DNA of 33,939 bases from DASQLQ01 sp035629935 (GTDB lineage: Bacteria; Actinomycetota; CADDZG01; WHSQ01): assembly GCA_035629935.1 (NCBI GenBank), contig DASQLQ010000189.1:1-33939 (forward strand). The letters run 5' to 3'. Under the pieces are notes generated by a model. It was not told where the DNA came from, made no database searches, and saw nothing but the letters and a program-made list of their open reading frames with translations. The translations under genes were made by a program, and so were the position numbers. Each line of letters starts with the position of its first letter. The stretch's first letter is position 1. Shown in pieces: positions 16,223 to 24,201 of the stretch.

Positions 16223-17422
16223 ATGAATCAGTCCCGCAATCTCAACGCGGCCAGGATGGCACTTGCATCCGTCGTCGCCATCTCGATGATCTCCATGGTT
16301 CTTATCGCTGGTTCTCCGTCCGCATCAGCGCAGACCACTTCGGTTAGCCAGTGCAACGGCACCGACAACGTCGGCGGCCAAGCCGTTGAGTGCCATTACA
16401 CGATCACCAACACCATCGACGGAAGCGGGACAAGTTCGACCGTCGAGCTGGAGGAGTGCCATGGGTTTGCGAACGACCCTGCAACGATGGTGTGTAACAA
16501 CTCGACCGATACATCGACGGACCTGGTTACTTCGGTCGACCAGTGCAACGGCTCCGGTAGCGGCGGGGGCGGCACGGTGGAGTGCACCGTGGATGTCACC
16601 AACAACATCGTTGGGACGGTGTCTCCTTCATCGGCCACGGTGAACCAATGCAACGCTTCGGGTACCGGCGGCGGAACCGCACCGACCGTCCTCTGCACCC
16701 CTTTCCCCGCGAACACGACCGGCGCAACCGTTACCCAATGCAACAGTTCGGGCAATGGAGGGGGCGGTACGCAACGTGTCCGATGCACAGTCGACTCAGA
16801 CTCGACGACTACGTCGACCCTCGAGGTTACGGTCAACCAATGCAACGGCTCCGGTAATGGTGGTGGGGCAACTGTCACGTGCCGAACGGGACTCACCAAC
16901 AACGTCACCCAAGCACCGTCTGGTCCATCGGCCACGCCTTCGGACGCTCCGTCGGCAACCCCGGGGTCCAGCCCTTCGACCTCCCCCGAACCAACTCCGG
17001 GCGGAACCCCGACATCAAGTCCCTCACCGACTCCCACGGAAGGCGACGGTTCTGGCGGCGATAGCGGTCCTGGAGGTGGCCCCTTCGGCGGTACGGGGTC
17101 GGGTAACGGAAATGGCAATGGGCCCTTCGGAGGTTCAGGCTCCGGGAACGGCGGCTCGGGCGGTGGTGGGTTCGCTGATGGTGCAAGTGGTGCAGGTGGC
17201 GGATCCGGCGGCGGTAATACGGCTGGTGGTGGTTCGGTCGGAGGTCCCGATGACGACATCACGACGGGTCAGGTTGAGAGGGTCCCGGTGGGCGGAGCGG
17301 CCGCCGGTGGTGGATCCACGAGCGGGCTCGAGAACACCAAACTCCTGCTGCTCGGCCTCCTTCTGATCGCTGCAGCAGGACCGGTCCTGTTGCTTCGCAA
17401 GCGCAGCACCGTCTCGGCCTGA
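16223..17422 (+). CDS. Secreted cysteine-repeat surface protein with C-terminal membrane anchor
   Basis: 399 residues from the ATG at 16223. A signal peptide (about 1-36, ending SASA) precedes six modules with paired cysteines (44/57, 79/91, 108/121, 143/158, 173/188, 207/220), most of the form QCNGSGNGGGATVTC. Then come a Pro/Ser/Thr-rich segment (about 229-273) and a Gly-rich low-complexity stretch (about 274-340). The end is VPVGGAAAGGGS (about 354), a hydrophobic helix (373-391) and an RKR tail, the layout of a sortase substrate, although no LPxTG is present. The sortase gene begins 10 bases later. It is probably displayed on the cell surface with one disulfide per module. The role is unknown; adhesion or a structural coat is possible. 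Confidence 0.85.
   Translation: MNQSRNLNAARMALASVVAISMISMVLIAGSPSASAQTTSVSQCNGTDNVGGQAVECHYTITNTIDGSGTSSTVELEECHGFANDPATMVCNNSTDTSTDLVTSVDQCNGSGSGGGGTVECTVDVTNNIVGTVSPSSATVNQCNASGTGGGTAPTVLCTPFPANTTGATVTQCNSSGNGGGGTQRVRCTVDSDSTTTSTLEVTVNQCNGSGNGGGATVTCRTGLTNNVTQAPSGPSATPSDAPSATPGSSPSTSPEPTPGGTPTSSPSPTPTEGDGSGGDSGPGGGPFGGTGSGNGNGNGPFGGSGSGNGGSGGGGFADGASGAGGGSGGGNTAGGGSVGGPDDDITTGQVERVPVGGAAAGGGSTSGLENTKLLLLGLLLIAAAGPVLLLRKRSTVSA
16349..16906 (+). repeat. Six tandem degenerate Cys-pair modules in the surface protein
   Basis: Modules begin every 29-35 codons with a Gln/Glu-Cys pair (QCN in five, ECH in the second). The second Cys follows 12-15 residues later, after a Gly-rich loop. Modules 1, 3 and 6 also share a TNT/TNN segment after the second Cys. 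The repeats differ enough at DNA level that recent slippage is unlikely; they look like diverged duplications kept for structure. Confidence 0.85.
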
Positions 17423-17432
17423 ACAGTCAAAC

Positions 17433-18119
17433 GTGAGAAGGAATAAGCGTTCTACGCGTGGCGATCGCGGCGGCCCGGTGGCTGCCGCGATCGCTATCAT
17501 CCTGGTCGTCGGCGGGGTGGGACTCGTGCGCGTTTCGGTAGCCTCACAACGTCAGGTCCCTCAGCCGCCGGTGGGCGGCGCTTCGGAGACACCACTACGC
17601 GGGCCGGGCCCCAGTGTTCGCCCACCGCAGAGTCTTGCTCCAGAGATAGTGACCCCCACGCTTGTTCGCTCGAAGCCCATTGCATTGGACATCCCGGCGA
17701 TCGAAGTCCACTCCGATCTGCAACACCTCGGCCTTACAGAGAAAGGTGCGCTCGAGACGCCGGCGCCGGGCCCCCGCTACAACGATGCAGCGTGGTACCG
17801 GCACTCCCCCACGCCCGGTTCGCTGGGGCCCGCCGTCCTCCTAGGTCATGTCGACTCGGCAGCCGACGGGCCGTCTGTGTTCTTCCGTCTAGGCGAACTG
17901 CGCCGGGGCGACCGGGTATCTGTAACAAGAGCCGACCAGTCGGTCGCCGTATTTGTCGTGGACGAGGTACGCCGATATTCAAAGAATGATTTTCCGACCG
18001 ATCTCGTGTACAGCGATATCGATCATGCAGGGCTACGGATCCTGACTTGTGGAGGCGCCTTCGACGACTCCACAGGGCATTACCTTGACAACATCGTCGT
18101 CTTCGCTTCCCTCCTATGA
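17433..18119 (+). CDS. Class F-type sortase (no Arg after catalytic Cys)
   Basis: 228 residues with a GTG start, N-terminal membrane anchor (about 14-34) and Pro-rich linker, then a sortase beta-barrel. Seen motifs: LDIPAIEVHSDL, WYRHSPTPGSLGPAVLLGHVDS with catalytic His139, and LRILTCGGAFDDSTGHYLDN with catalytic Cys206. This fits actinobacterial class E/F sortases, most like class F. Sortases cleave a sorting signal and join the protein to the cell wall. The usual third residue, an Arg some 9-13 residues after the Cys, is missing: no Arg occurs between Cys206 and the C-terminus. It follows the surface protein gene by 10 bases, so that protein is its likely substrate. The stop overlaps the convergent gene by 6 bases. 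Confidence 0.88.
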   Translation: MRRNKRSTRGDRGGPVAAAIAIILVVGGVGLVRVSVASQRQVPQPPVGGASETPLRGPGPSVRPPQSLAPEIVTPTLVRSKPIALDIPAIEVHSDLQHLGLTEKGALETPAPGPRYNDAAWYRHSPTPGSLGPAVLLGHVDSAADGPSVFFRLGELRRGDRVSVTRADQSVAVFVVDEVRRYSKNDFPTDLVYSDIDHAGLRILTCGGAFDDSTGHYLDNIVVFASLL

Positions 18120-18647
18120 CTCCAGGAAGGACTTGAGCTCGGTCAGGCGTTTTCGCCAATCAGTCTTAAGGGCCTGAGCTTTGGCAGGATCGGTGATCCG
18201 ATCGTGTGTCACCGTCACCGTTGCTTTGGATCTCCCTTTACCAGTGAAGTCGACATTGACGCGAGATGAGCCGTCCTCCCACACGAAACGTGCGGACCGG
18301 TTCGCTTTCGAAGCATCCAGTTTCATCTTCCCGTCGGTCAGCCACTTGTTCCGGCGGCGACTGTCGATGAAGGCTGTGTAGAGATGGGTGGCAGACACCG
18401 CCACTGTTTTGCTTGCGCCCACTTCGAATGTGCCATTCCGGCGCGCTCCCGGTTGGCGCACACCACGGTCCTGCTCGTATTCGACGATCAACTTCTGAGC
18501 CCACCATCTACTCAGGCCGTGCTCCCCGATGAGCCAATCCGCGATCTCCCTGTAAGGACGCCCTTTGGCTTCCCAGGCATCCAGGACCGAGAACCACTCC
18601 GCCCGGGACCGCCCCGTCGCTCGCTCGACTCCCTCGACCTTCGACAT
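18114..18647 (-). CDS. DUF4287-SRPBCC two-domain protein
   Basis: 177 residues from the ATG at 18647, placed by AAGGAGG five bases upstream. The N-terminal part (about 8-65) has the DUF4287 pattern: TGRSRAEWFSVLDAWEAKG, YREIADWLIGEHGLSRWWAQ. The C-terminal part is an SRPBCC/AHSA1-like domain with VSATHLYTAFIDSRRRNKWL and VTVTHDRITDPAKAQALKTDW, ending in a long helix. SRPBCC domains bind hydrophobic ligands in a deep pocket; the ligand is unknown. The protein is cytoplasmic. This domain pairing is common in actinobacteria. Confidence 0.83.
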   Translation of the reverse strand: MSKVEGVERATGRSRAEWFSVLDAWEAKGRPYREIADWLIGEHGLSRWWAQKLIVEYEQDRGVRQPGARRNGTFEVGASKTVAVSATHLYTAFIDSRRRNKWLTDGKMKLDASKANRSARFVWEDGSSRVNVDFTGKGRSKATVTVTHDRITDPAKAQALKTDWRKRLTELKSFLES

Positions 18648-18727
18648 CACTGCCTCCTTGATCACCGACCACCTTTATCTACATAGACCAAGGACGGCAT
18701 GGAAACTCATCGGCCTATCCTGGAACG

Positions 18728-19315
18728 ATGCGCGAGGAGGATTTAACGGGGAAGCCGGATCTTGCCGCCGGGGACTTCTCGACCTGGGTGTTGGAGGCAC
18801 AGAGCACGATCCGCGGCGAGGGTATGGCCGAGGTCCCGTGCGGTACTTGCACCGCTTGCTGCACCTCGTCACAGTTCGTCCACATCGCCCCCGACGAGAC
18901 CGACACCCTGGCCCACATCCCCGCGGAACTGCTGTTCCCCGCCCCCCGGCTCCCGGAAGGCCACTCCGTACTGGGGTTCGACGAGCGGGGGCATTGCCCG
19001 ATGCTGGTCGAGGGCAAGTGCTCCATCTACGAACACCGCCCAAGAACCTGCCGCACCTATGACTGTCGCGTTTTCACTGCAACCGGCGTCGAGCCGGACC
19101 GGAGCGATATCGCTCGGCAAACGCGGCGCTGGCACTTCAGTTACCGGACGGAAGCCGACCGCACCCGCTTACGTGCCTTGCGGGCGGCTGCGTCTTCTCT
19201 CGCCGATCCTCGAGAGGTCCCGCCGGGGGAAACGGCTCCCGCCAACGCGACGCAGCGAGCCGTCCGTGCAATCGAGATCCACGAGATCTTCTTCAGGCGC
19301 GACTCGGAGGATTAG
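18728..19315 (+). CDS. YkgJ-family cysteine cluster protein
   Basis: 195 residues with the family cysteine pattern: CGTCTACC (38, 41, 44, 45), CPMLVEGKC (90, 98) and CRTYDC (108, 113) after IYEHRPRT. This pattern is thought to bind a zinc ion or an Fe-S cluster. The C-terminal third lacks cysteines and is Arg/Ala-rich. The role is unknown across the family. The ATG at 18728 has a weak ribosome-binding site; an ATG at 18824 would still include all cysteines. Its stop overlaps the stop of the convergent hydrolase gene (TTAG). Confidence 0.85.
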   Translation: MREEDLTGKPDLAAGDFSTWVLEAQSTIRGEGMAEVPCGTCTACCTSSQFVHIAPDETDTLAHIPAELLFPAPRLPEGHSVLGFDERGHCPMLVEGKCSIYEHRPRTCRTYDCRVFTATGVEPDRSDIARQTRRWHFSYRTEADRTRLRALRAAASSLADPREVPPGETAPANATQRAVRAIEIHEIFFRRDSED

Positions 19316-21060
19316 CTCCCGGACTGCGCCGAAGATGCTTCGTATTCGTCGTCTCCTCCGAATCGAGCCTCGAAGATGCCTCGATACTTCGCCGGCGCCC
19401 TAAGCGTGGCGACCCCTTCAGCGTTCGTCGTCGAAGAACCGATCAGATTCTCGCCGGCATAGAAGTCGATGGTGCGACCGGCGACACCTGCCGAGGGATC
19501 GTCCAACAAAGTCAAACGAGACGTGAGGACTCGGTTCTTCCCCTTACCTTCCGAAACAAGGCTCAGCGCGGTACCGATGAGCTGCGACGTGGCCGGGCAC
19601 CCGGTTAAACGAACGTCACCGTCGGCGCCGCTATCTGCGGTCGCAGCCGCAGGCGAACCGGGACTGCCATCGCTGCCGCCGACATAGTCGGGCACGGACA
19701 CGGAGCAGAACGACCGGAACTCCTGTGCGAACCGATCCGTGACCCACAGTCCTTCGATGGAATAGGGAACGTTGCCACCGTAGAGAGGATCTCCGGACGC
19801 CGCGTGCTTCGCGGGGTCGTAGAAACCCATGCTGATGTTGTGGATATCGACCGAGTCGTCAAACTGCATCGCCGTCAGACGGTCGAAAGCGTCTTGCGCC
19901 TCGGCCTGACGGAAGGCCCGTTCCTCGGACTCGGTCCGACCGTCATAGGTGATCACGCTGCCATCCTCGTCGAAGGTCAAAAGACCCATCAGATGACGAT
20001 CGAGCCAGGCAAGGCTGTAGTAGTTGATGACCAGCTCCGACCACCGGTTGCCTGCAAGACTTCCGACTCCGTTGCCATTCCAGTCGATGTGATTGGTGGC
20101 GCGGAGGGTCATGTGAAAAACATCCAGGCCACGTTCCTTCTGCAGGTTGTACGTCTCGAGTCCTCGGTCCCTGGTCGCCGGGTAGTCGGTACGGGCCGTG
20201 TTCTGCTGCGCCGAGAAAGCTCCGTCGGTGCGCTGGAACATGACCGGCTGCGCGGTGTTGTTCTCCGAGATCTTGTCCCCGCCGTCCCACGCGACGATCG
20301 TGTCCACGCGAGGGTCGCCCTGATAGCTCAGCGCCGCCGCGGATCCCTGCGAATGACCGACAGTTGCGATGCGATCGAGGTCGGCCTGATCGCCGATCTC
20401 ACCGGAGTCATCCGAAGCGAGCCAGTCCATGACGAGTCCGGCGTTGACGTTGCGCTGGACATTGGGCGCTCCGGTTGCGGGATGCGTGCCGTTCACCGTG
20501 ATGGCGAGGTATCCGGCCTCGGCGAAGACCTGCGCGTTGAATCGGTGATGCGTCATCTGCGCGATGAAACCGTGATGGATGATCACGACGGGATAAGGAC
20601 CATCGTGGCGCTCCAACTCGGCGGGAAGGTCAGGACACTGTCCGGTGGCGCAGGGCCGGTAGACCTCCATCGCGGGGACGCCGCCTGGACCGGTACCCGT
20701 TGGGAAATAGTCGTAACGGAACCGGACGTCGTCGTAGAGGAACGGCTGGCGGTACCAGTCCTCCCCGTAGCGAGCCGAGGTCGTGTGGGCGAACGGCTGG
20801 GTGCGGCGGTCGTGGTCGCGCTGGTTGTCGCACTGAAGGCGCTCTGCGTCGCGCTCATTCCACGCCTCCGTGCCGGGTTTGGGGTCCCCACTCGGGTCCT
20901 TCGTTCCGTCATCACGAACGGGGTTGAATCGATCGTTGAGGCAGTCGATCCCTACCGCTATCTCCCATGTGTCGATCGGCTCATCCGCCCCCGCCACTTG
21001 GGCCATCGATATCAGCATCAGTGTGGCCACGACGCTGGCCGCCAACCGCATGTTCTTCAT
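19312..21060 (-). CDS. Secreted alpha/beta hydrolase with C-terminal Ig-like domain
   Basis: 582 residues with a signal peptide (MKNMRLAASVVATLMLISMA...). The alpha/beta-hydrolase core shows VVIIHHGFIAQMTHHRFNAQ (oxyanion region), the nucleophile elbow GHSQGS with Ser237, a likely Asp in VAWDGGDK and a likely His324 in ATNHIDW. This resembles dienelactone hydrolase/PET-esterase-type secreted enzymes. From about residue 495 a beta-sandwich follows (SRLTLLDDPSAGVAGRTIDF ... GVATLRAPAKYRG), like Big/Ig modules that bind polymers or the wall. Several cysteine pairs suggest disulfides. A role in polymer or ester breakdown outside the cell is inferred. Confidence 0.82.
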   Translation of the reverse strand: MKNMRLAASVVATLMLISMAQVAGADEPIDTWEIAVGIDCLNDRFNPVRDDGTKDPSGDPKPGTEAWNERDAERLQCDNQRDHDRRTQPFAHTTSARYGEDWYRQPFLYDDVRFRYDYFPTGTGPGGVPAMEVYRPCATGQCPDLPAELERHDGPYPVVIIHHGFIAQMTHHRFNAQVFAEAGYLAITVNGTHPATGAPNVQRNVNAGLVMDWLASDDSGEIGDQADLDRIATVGHSQGSAAALSYQGDPRVDTIVAWDGGDKISENNTAQPVMFQRTDGAFSAQQNTARTDYPATRDRGLETYNLQKERGLDVFHMTLRATNHIDWNGNGVGSLAGNRWSELVINYYSLAWLDRHLMGLLTFDEDGSVITYDGRTESEERAFRQAEAQDAFDRLTAMQFDDSVDIHNISMGFYDPAKHAASGDPLYGGNVPYSIEGLWVTDRFAQEFRSFCSVSVPDYVGGSDGSPGSPAAATADSGADGDVRLTGCPATSQLIGTALSLVSEGKGKNRVLTSRLTLLDDPSAGVAGRTIDFYAGENLIGSSTTNAEGVATLRAPAKYRGIFEARFGGDDEYEASSAQSGS

Positions 21061-21173
21061 TCCTGCCCCTTTTCCGAACGCGCCTAGAGACCGCCTCTGG
21101 CCTGTGGCTGGTCCTTTCGTGGTTGGGGGCCCGAACTCCTGCCTGGATCCACGATGAAGCTAGGGTCTCCCTG

Positions 21174-21977
21174 ATGAGCGAGTTCACTTTCAAAGACCCT
21201 TACAAGCGTCAGACGCTTGTCCTGAAGACGCTCCCGGCCGACAAGCTCGAGGTGATCGAGCACCAACGCAAACCACGGCCGGCGCATGTCGAGCACTTGG
21301 TTGCTTCCATCGAGCGGGTCGGGTTCATCGTCCCGCTGGTTGCCGTCGAGGCCCAGGCCGACGGCAAGACCATCCATCGGGTGATCGACGGTCAGCATCG
21401 GCTCCAGGCGGCACGCGAGGTCGGGATCAAGAACCTCCCGGTGCTGGTCGTTCCTCGCCGGCTCGCCACTCGAATGATGAACCTGAACGTCGAGAAGGAC
21501 CTCAATATCCGGGAGAAAGCCGTGGTCGCACTCGGCATCTATCGCTCATTCCTGGAATCGCAGCCGGATATCAAAGAGAACGACGATGAGGTCGAGGATT
21601 CGATCGAGCGCGCCTACTACGTGACACTCGGGCTGGCCTACGAGGGACCGGGCAGGCTCGCTGGGAGTGCGTTCGAGCCCCTCCTCAAGAAGTGCGACCA
21701 CTTCATGCGGAGGACCGTGGCCAACGCGGCCGAGGCTCGGCAGGAACGAGCCGACAGGGTGCTCGAGGCCAACACCTTGGTGAAAGGCGTAATCGACAAG
21801 GCCAAGGAGATGGGGGCCTTCCATCAGTACTTCCAGTACCAGCTGATCTCTTCCATCGACCCCTTCAAGCGCAAACGAGGCCGCCAGAACTTCGACGAGC
21901 TTTTCGATAAGGCGATCGGGAAGCTCGAGAAGATCAACGAGGATCCCACCCGCATCCGCAAGCTGGGAGGCGACTGA
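21174..21977 (+). CDS. ParB-like nuclease-domain protein (solitary)
   Basis: 267 residues from the ATG at 21174. The frame is open further upstream, but that part is a shadow of the opposite-strand gene. The ParB/sulfiredoxin-fold N-terminal domain is clear: RPAHVEHLVASIERVGFIVP and the nucleotide-binding box VIDGQHRLQAAREVG. The rest is helical and charged (KNDDEVEDSIERAYYV type, FKRKRGRQNFDELFDK), without the HTH and dimer domain expected of chromosomal ParB. No parA or parS-like repeat is adjacent. It may be a DNA-binding or CTP-using protein outside partitioning; the function is unknown. Confidence 0.82.
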   Translation: MSEFTFKDPYKRQTLVLKTLPADKLEVIEHQRKPRPAHVEHLVASIERVGFIVPLVAVEAQADGKTIHRVIDGQHRLQAAREVGIKNLPVLVVPRRLATRMMNLNVEKDLNIREKAVVALGIYRSFLESQPDIKENDDEVEDSIERAYYVTLGLAYEGPGRLAGSAFEPLLKKCDHFMRRTVANAAEARQERADRVLEANTLVKGVIDKAKEMGAFHQYFQYQLISSIDPFKRKRGRQNFDELFDKAIGKLEKINEDPTRIRKLGGD

Positions 21978-22075
21978 CCCTGTCCCTGCCCTAGCTGACC
22001 AGCCCTCCGCTAGTGGCCGGGGCTTTCTTGGACGCCGGGGAAGGAGGCCCCCCGCCTGAGGCGAATGTTCCTGGT

Positions 22076-23680
22076 ATGGGCGAAATGCGGGGGGAACCCG
22101 GCTCCGTCACACGCCGTTTGGGGGCAGCTTCAATCGCCCTGGCGTGCATCGTCGCCTTACTCACAGAGGCCCCTGCATCCTCCAAGACCAGATCCGGCTG
22201 CGCCAAGGCCGATCACCCCGGAGGCGAGTGGCGGATGTACGGCCACGATCTGGCCAACACCCGAACGCAACCCAAAGAGAAGAAGATCGATGCTTCGAAC
22301 GCGGCCACGCTCGAACCCAAATGGGTCTTCGATGCCACTGCACAAGATGGGGTCCGCAACGGTGGTGGATTCCAGAACACGCCCGTCGTAGCAGACGGAT
22401 GTTTGTACGGATCCTCCAGCACGGGGATGGTCTTCGCGATCAATCCCGATAACGGAAAGCTCGTCTGGGCCACTGAGTTGGTCGGCCGTGGCGGCGGCGC
22501 CCTGATCGGCGGAGTCATCGTCGGGTCCCCCACCGTTCAGAACGGGATGGTGTTCGTCGGGGTCAGCAAGCCCGGTGCACCGTACGTAACTGCTCTGGAT
22601 CAGGCAACGGGCGAGATCCTGTGGCGCACAACCGTCGTCACTACACGCAAGTTCAGCGCCGTATTCAACGCGGCCCCCATCTTCGTCGGAGGGATGATCT
22701 TCCAAGGATGGCTGGGCGTGGAAGGAAGCGGTCCGACGCGCGGCGGCTACGCGATCCTCGATGCGTCACGACACTGCCAGGAACAGGCAGAGGTGAAGTG
22801 CTCCGCTCGTGGAGCGGGCGCCCGCGGCGGTTCGATCCTCGAGGCCCGCTGGACGATCACAGACAAGGAGTACAAGAAGGGCTACTACGGCGCATCGGTC
22901 TGGTGCACCGCGGCTGTCGACCCAGCCCAGAAGTACATCTACGCATGCGGAGGCAACCCGCACAGTGAAGGCAAAGAGGCTCGCTACGCCAACTCGCTGC
23001 TCAAGATCGATGGCAACCCTCGAAGGAACACGTTCGGCGACATCGTCGACCACTACAAAGGACGACCAGATCAATACGTAGCCGGTGCCGACCGTCAGGC
23101 CGTGTGCGACAACTTCGCCGACGAGACCACGGTCGCCGTGTGGAGCGTCGGGTGCTTGATGCTCGATCTAGATTTCGGTGCCTCGCCGAACCTCTTCCGC
23201 GACCAGTCGGGCAGGCTCGTGCTGGGCGACCTTCAAAAAGCCGGCGTCTATCACGCTGTTTACGCAGACCACATGGCCCCCGCGTGGCAGACGACCGTCA
23301 GTGGGCCTTGCTTCTCCTGCAACGCGACCTCGGGCGCATACGCGAATGGGCGCGTTTTCACGGTCGGCAGCCCTGCAGGGCAGCTAGTCGGAATAGGAGC
23401 TAAAGGTGATAACGAAGGACGTCCGGAGTGGGCCTATCCGATAGCGGACGGGGTCCACTATCAATCGGTTTCGACCGCGAACGGTGTCGTCTACCTGATC
23501 GACGGCTACGGGAACCTCAACATGGTGGATGCAGCCACCGGAGTTCCTTTGATGCGCCGACCGATGTCGGTGGACGTAAACGGATCGGCCGTCGATACCG
23601 GGAGCCAGGGCATCGCTATCGCACGCAACCGAGTGTTTGCGGCATCGGGCTCGTTCATCGTTTCCTACGGCCTGCCCTAA
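22076..23680 (+). CDS. Secreted PQQ-type beta-propeller dehydrogenase-like protein
   Basis: About 534 residues from the ATG at 22076; a GTG at 22013 and an ATG at 22085 are alternatives, and none has a strong ribosome-binding site. A signal peptide (RRLGAASIALACIVALLTEA) is followed by WRMYGHDLANTRTQP and blade motifs such as LYGSSSTGMVFAINPDNGKLVW, VTALDQATGEILWRT and GVVYLIDGYGNLNMVDAATG. These fit PQQ-binding quinoprotein propellers, close to polyvinyl-alcohol dehydrogenase. No cytochrome c CXXCH motif is present, so electrons must leave through a partner; the adjacent cupredoxin is the obvious candidate. The substrate is unknown. Confidence 0.84.
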   Translation: MGEMRGEPGSVTRRLGAASIALACIVALLTEAPASSKTRSGCAKADHPGGEWRMYGHDLANTRTQPKEKKIDASNAATLEPKWVFDATAQDGVRNGGGFQNTPVVADGCLYGSSSTGMVFAINPDNGKLVWATELVGRGGGALIGGVIVGSPTVQNGMVFVGVSKPGAPYVTALDQATGEILWRTTVVTTRKFSAVFNAAPIFVGGMIFQGWLGVEGSGPTRGGYAILDASRHCQEQAEVKCSARGAGARGGSILEARWTITDKEYKKGYYGASVWCTAAVDPAQKYIYACGGNPHSEGKEARYANSLLKIDGNPRRNTFGDIVDHYKGRPDQYVAGADRQAVCDNFADETTVAVWSVGCLMLDLDFGASPNLFRDQSGRLVLGDLQKAGVYHAVYADHMAPAWQTTVSGPCFSCNATSGAYANGRVFTVGSPAGQLVGIGAKGDNEGRPEWAYPIADGVHYQSVSTANGVVYLIDGYGNLNMVDAATGVPLMRRPMSVDVNGSAVDTGSQGIAIARNRVFAASGSFIVSYGLP

Positions 23681-24181
23681 ATGAGGGCCCCCGGCAGATC
23701 TCCGGGCCGCAGAGTCGTCACCTTCGCGCTGACCTGTCTCTTGCTGAGTGCAGGAGCATCGAGAGCACCCGCGGCTACCGCCACTGAGGCGCCCGAAAGT
23801 GCCGGCAGCCCCGTCATCAGCGCGATCCCAGGAAGTCGGGCCGGCTCCTACGCGACACCCGTGATCGTTACCCAACCCGGCGACGAGATCTCGTTCGTTA
23901 ATGCAGACGTGTTTCTACACAGCGTGCGATCCGTAGCCACCGGCCCCGACAACACGAGTTGGTGCAAGCCCTGGGACCGAAACGAACCAGCTCACCCGAA
24001 GCGAAACCCGAGGCAGTTCGCTAAAGGCAAGTGTCCTCTGTTGTGGACGCTCCCCATCTCGATGACGGTGGGGGCCGTGCAGACGAAGGTCTACGGCACG
24101 GAGAATCTCCGCCCCGGGACCACCGTCGACTTCTACTGCACGGTGTTCCCGAGCATGCAGGGCCGCCTCATCGTCCAATAG
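23681..24181 (+). CDS. Cupredoxin-like secreted protein with a changed copper site
   Basis: 166 residues, with the ATG directly after the stop of the propeller gene. A signal peptide (to about 32) precedes a single cupredoxin domain: PGDEISFVNADVFLHSVRS with His80, and the C-terminal ligand loop FYCTVFPSMQG with Cys153 and Met159. Blue copper proteins normally have His three residues after the Cys; here that residue is Phe156 (codon 24146-24148). Cys95 and Cys118 may form a disulfide. It could serve as electron acceptor for the PQQ propeller, but with one His missing it may bind copper atypically or not at all. Confidence 0.82.
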   Translation: MRAPGRSPGRRVVTFALTCLLLSAGASRAPAATATEAPESAGSPVISAIPGSRAGSYATPVIVTQPGDEISFVNADVFLHSVRSVATGPDNTSWCKPWDRNEPAHPKRNPRQFAKGKCPLLWTLPISMTVGAVQTKVYGTENLRPGTTVDFYCTVFPSMQGRLIVQ

Positions 24182-24201
24182 GACGAAACGGTCTCCGGCT
24201 T

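Noticed and set aside
17042..17260. Gly-rich low-complexity stretch considered as a possible non-coding repeat or sequencing artefact
   Set aside because: The reading frame stays open through it and leads into a proper membrane anchor; it fits a flexible stalk of a surface protein.
16396..17262. Pro-rich 288-codon minus-strand frame opposite the surface protein
   Set aside because: The proline runs are the reverse complement of the Gly codons of the Gly-rich region in the real gene.
19804..21087. A 427-codon plus-strand open frame opposite the alpha/beta hydrolase gene
   Set aside because: The opposite strand has clear signal peptide and hydrolase motifs; this frame is Val/Arg/Asp-rich with no recognisable domain, as expected for an antisense shadow in GC-rich DNA.
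22013..22075. GTG at 22013 as start of the PQQ-type propeller gene
   Set aside because: It would put 21 Gly/Pro-rich residues ahead of the signal peptide and has no ribosome-binding site; the ATG at 22076 or 22085 is more likely.
21978..22075. GC-rich stretch after the ParB-like gene considered as a terminator
   Set aside because: Only short 5-bp complementary arms (CTAGC/GCTAG) and no T-run were found.
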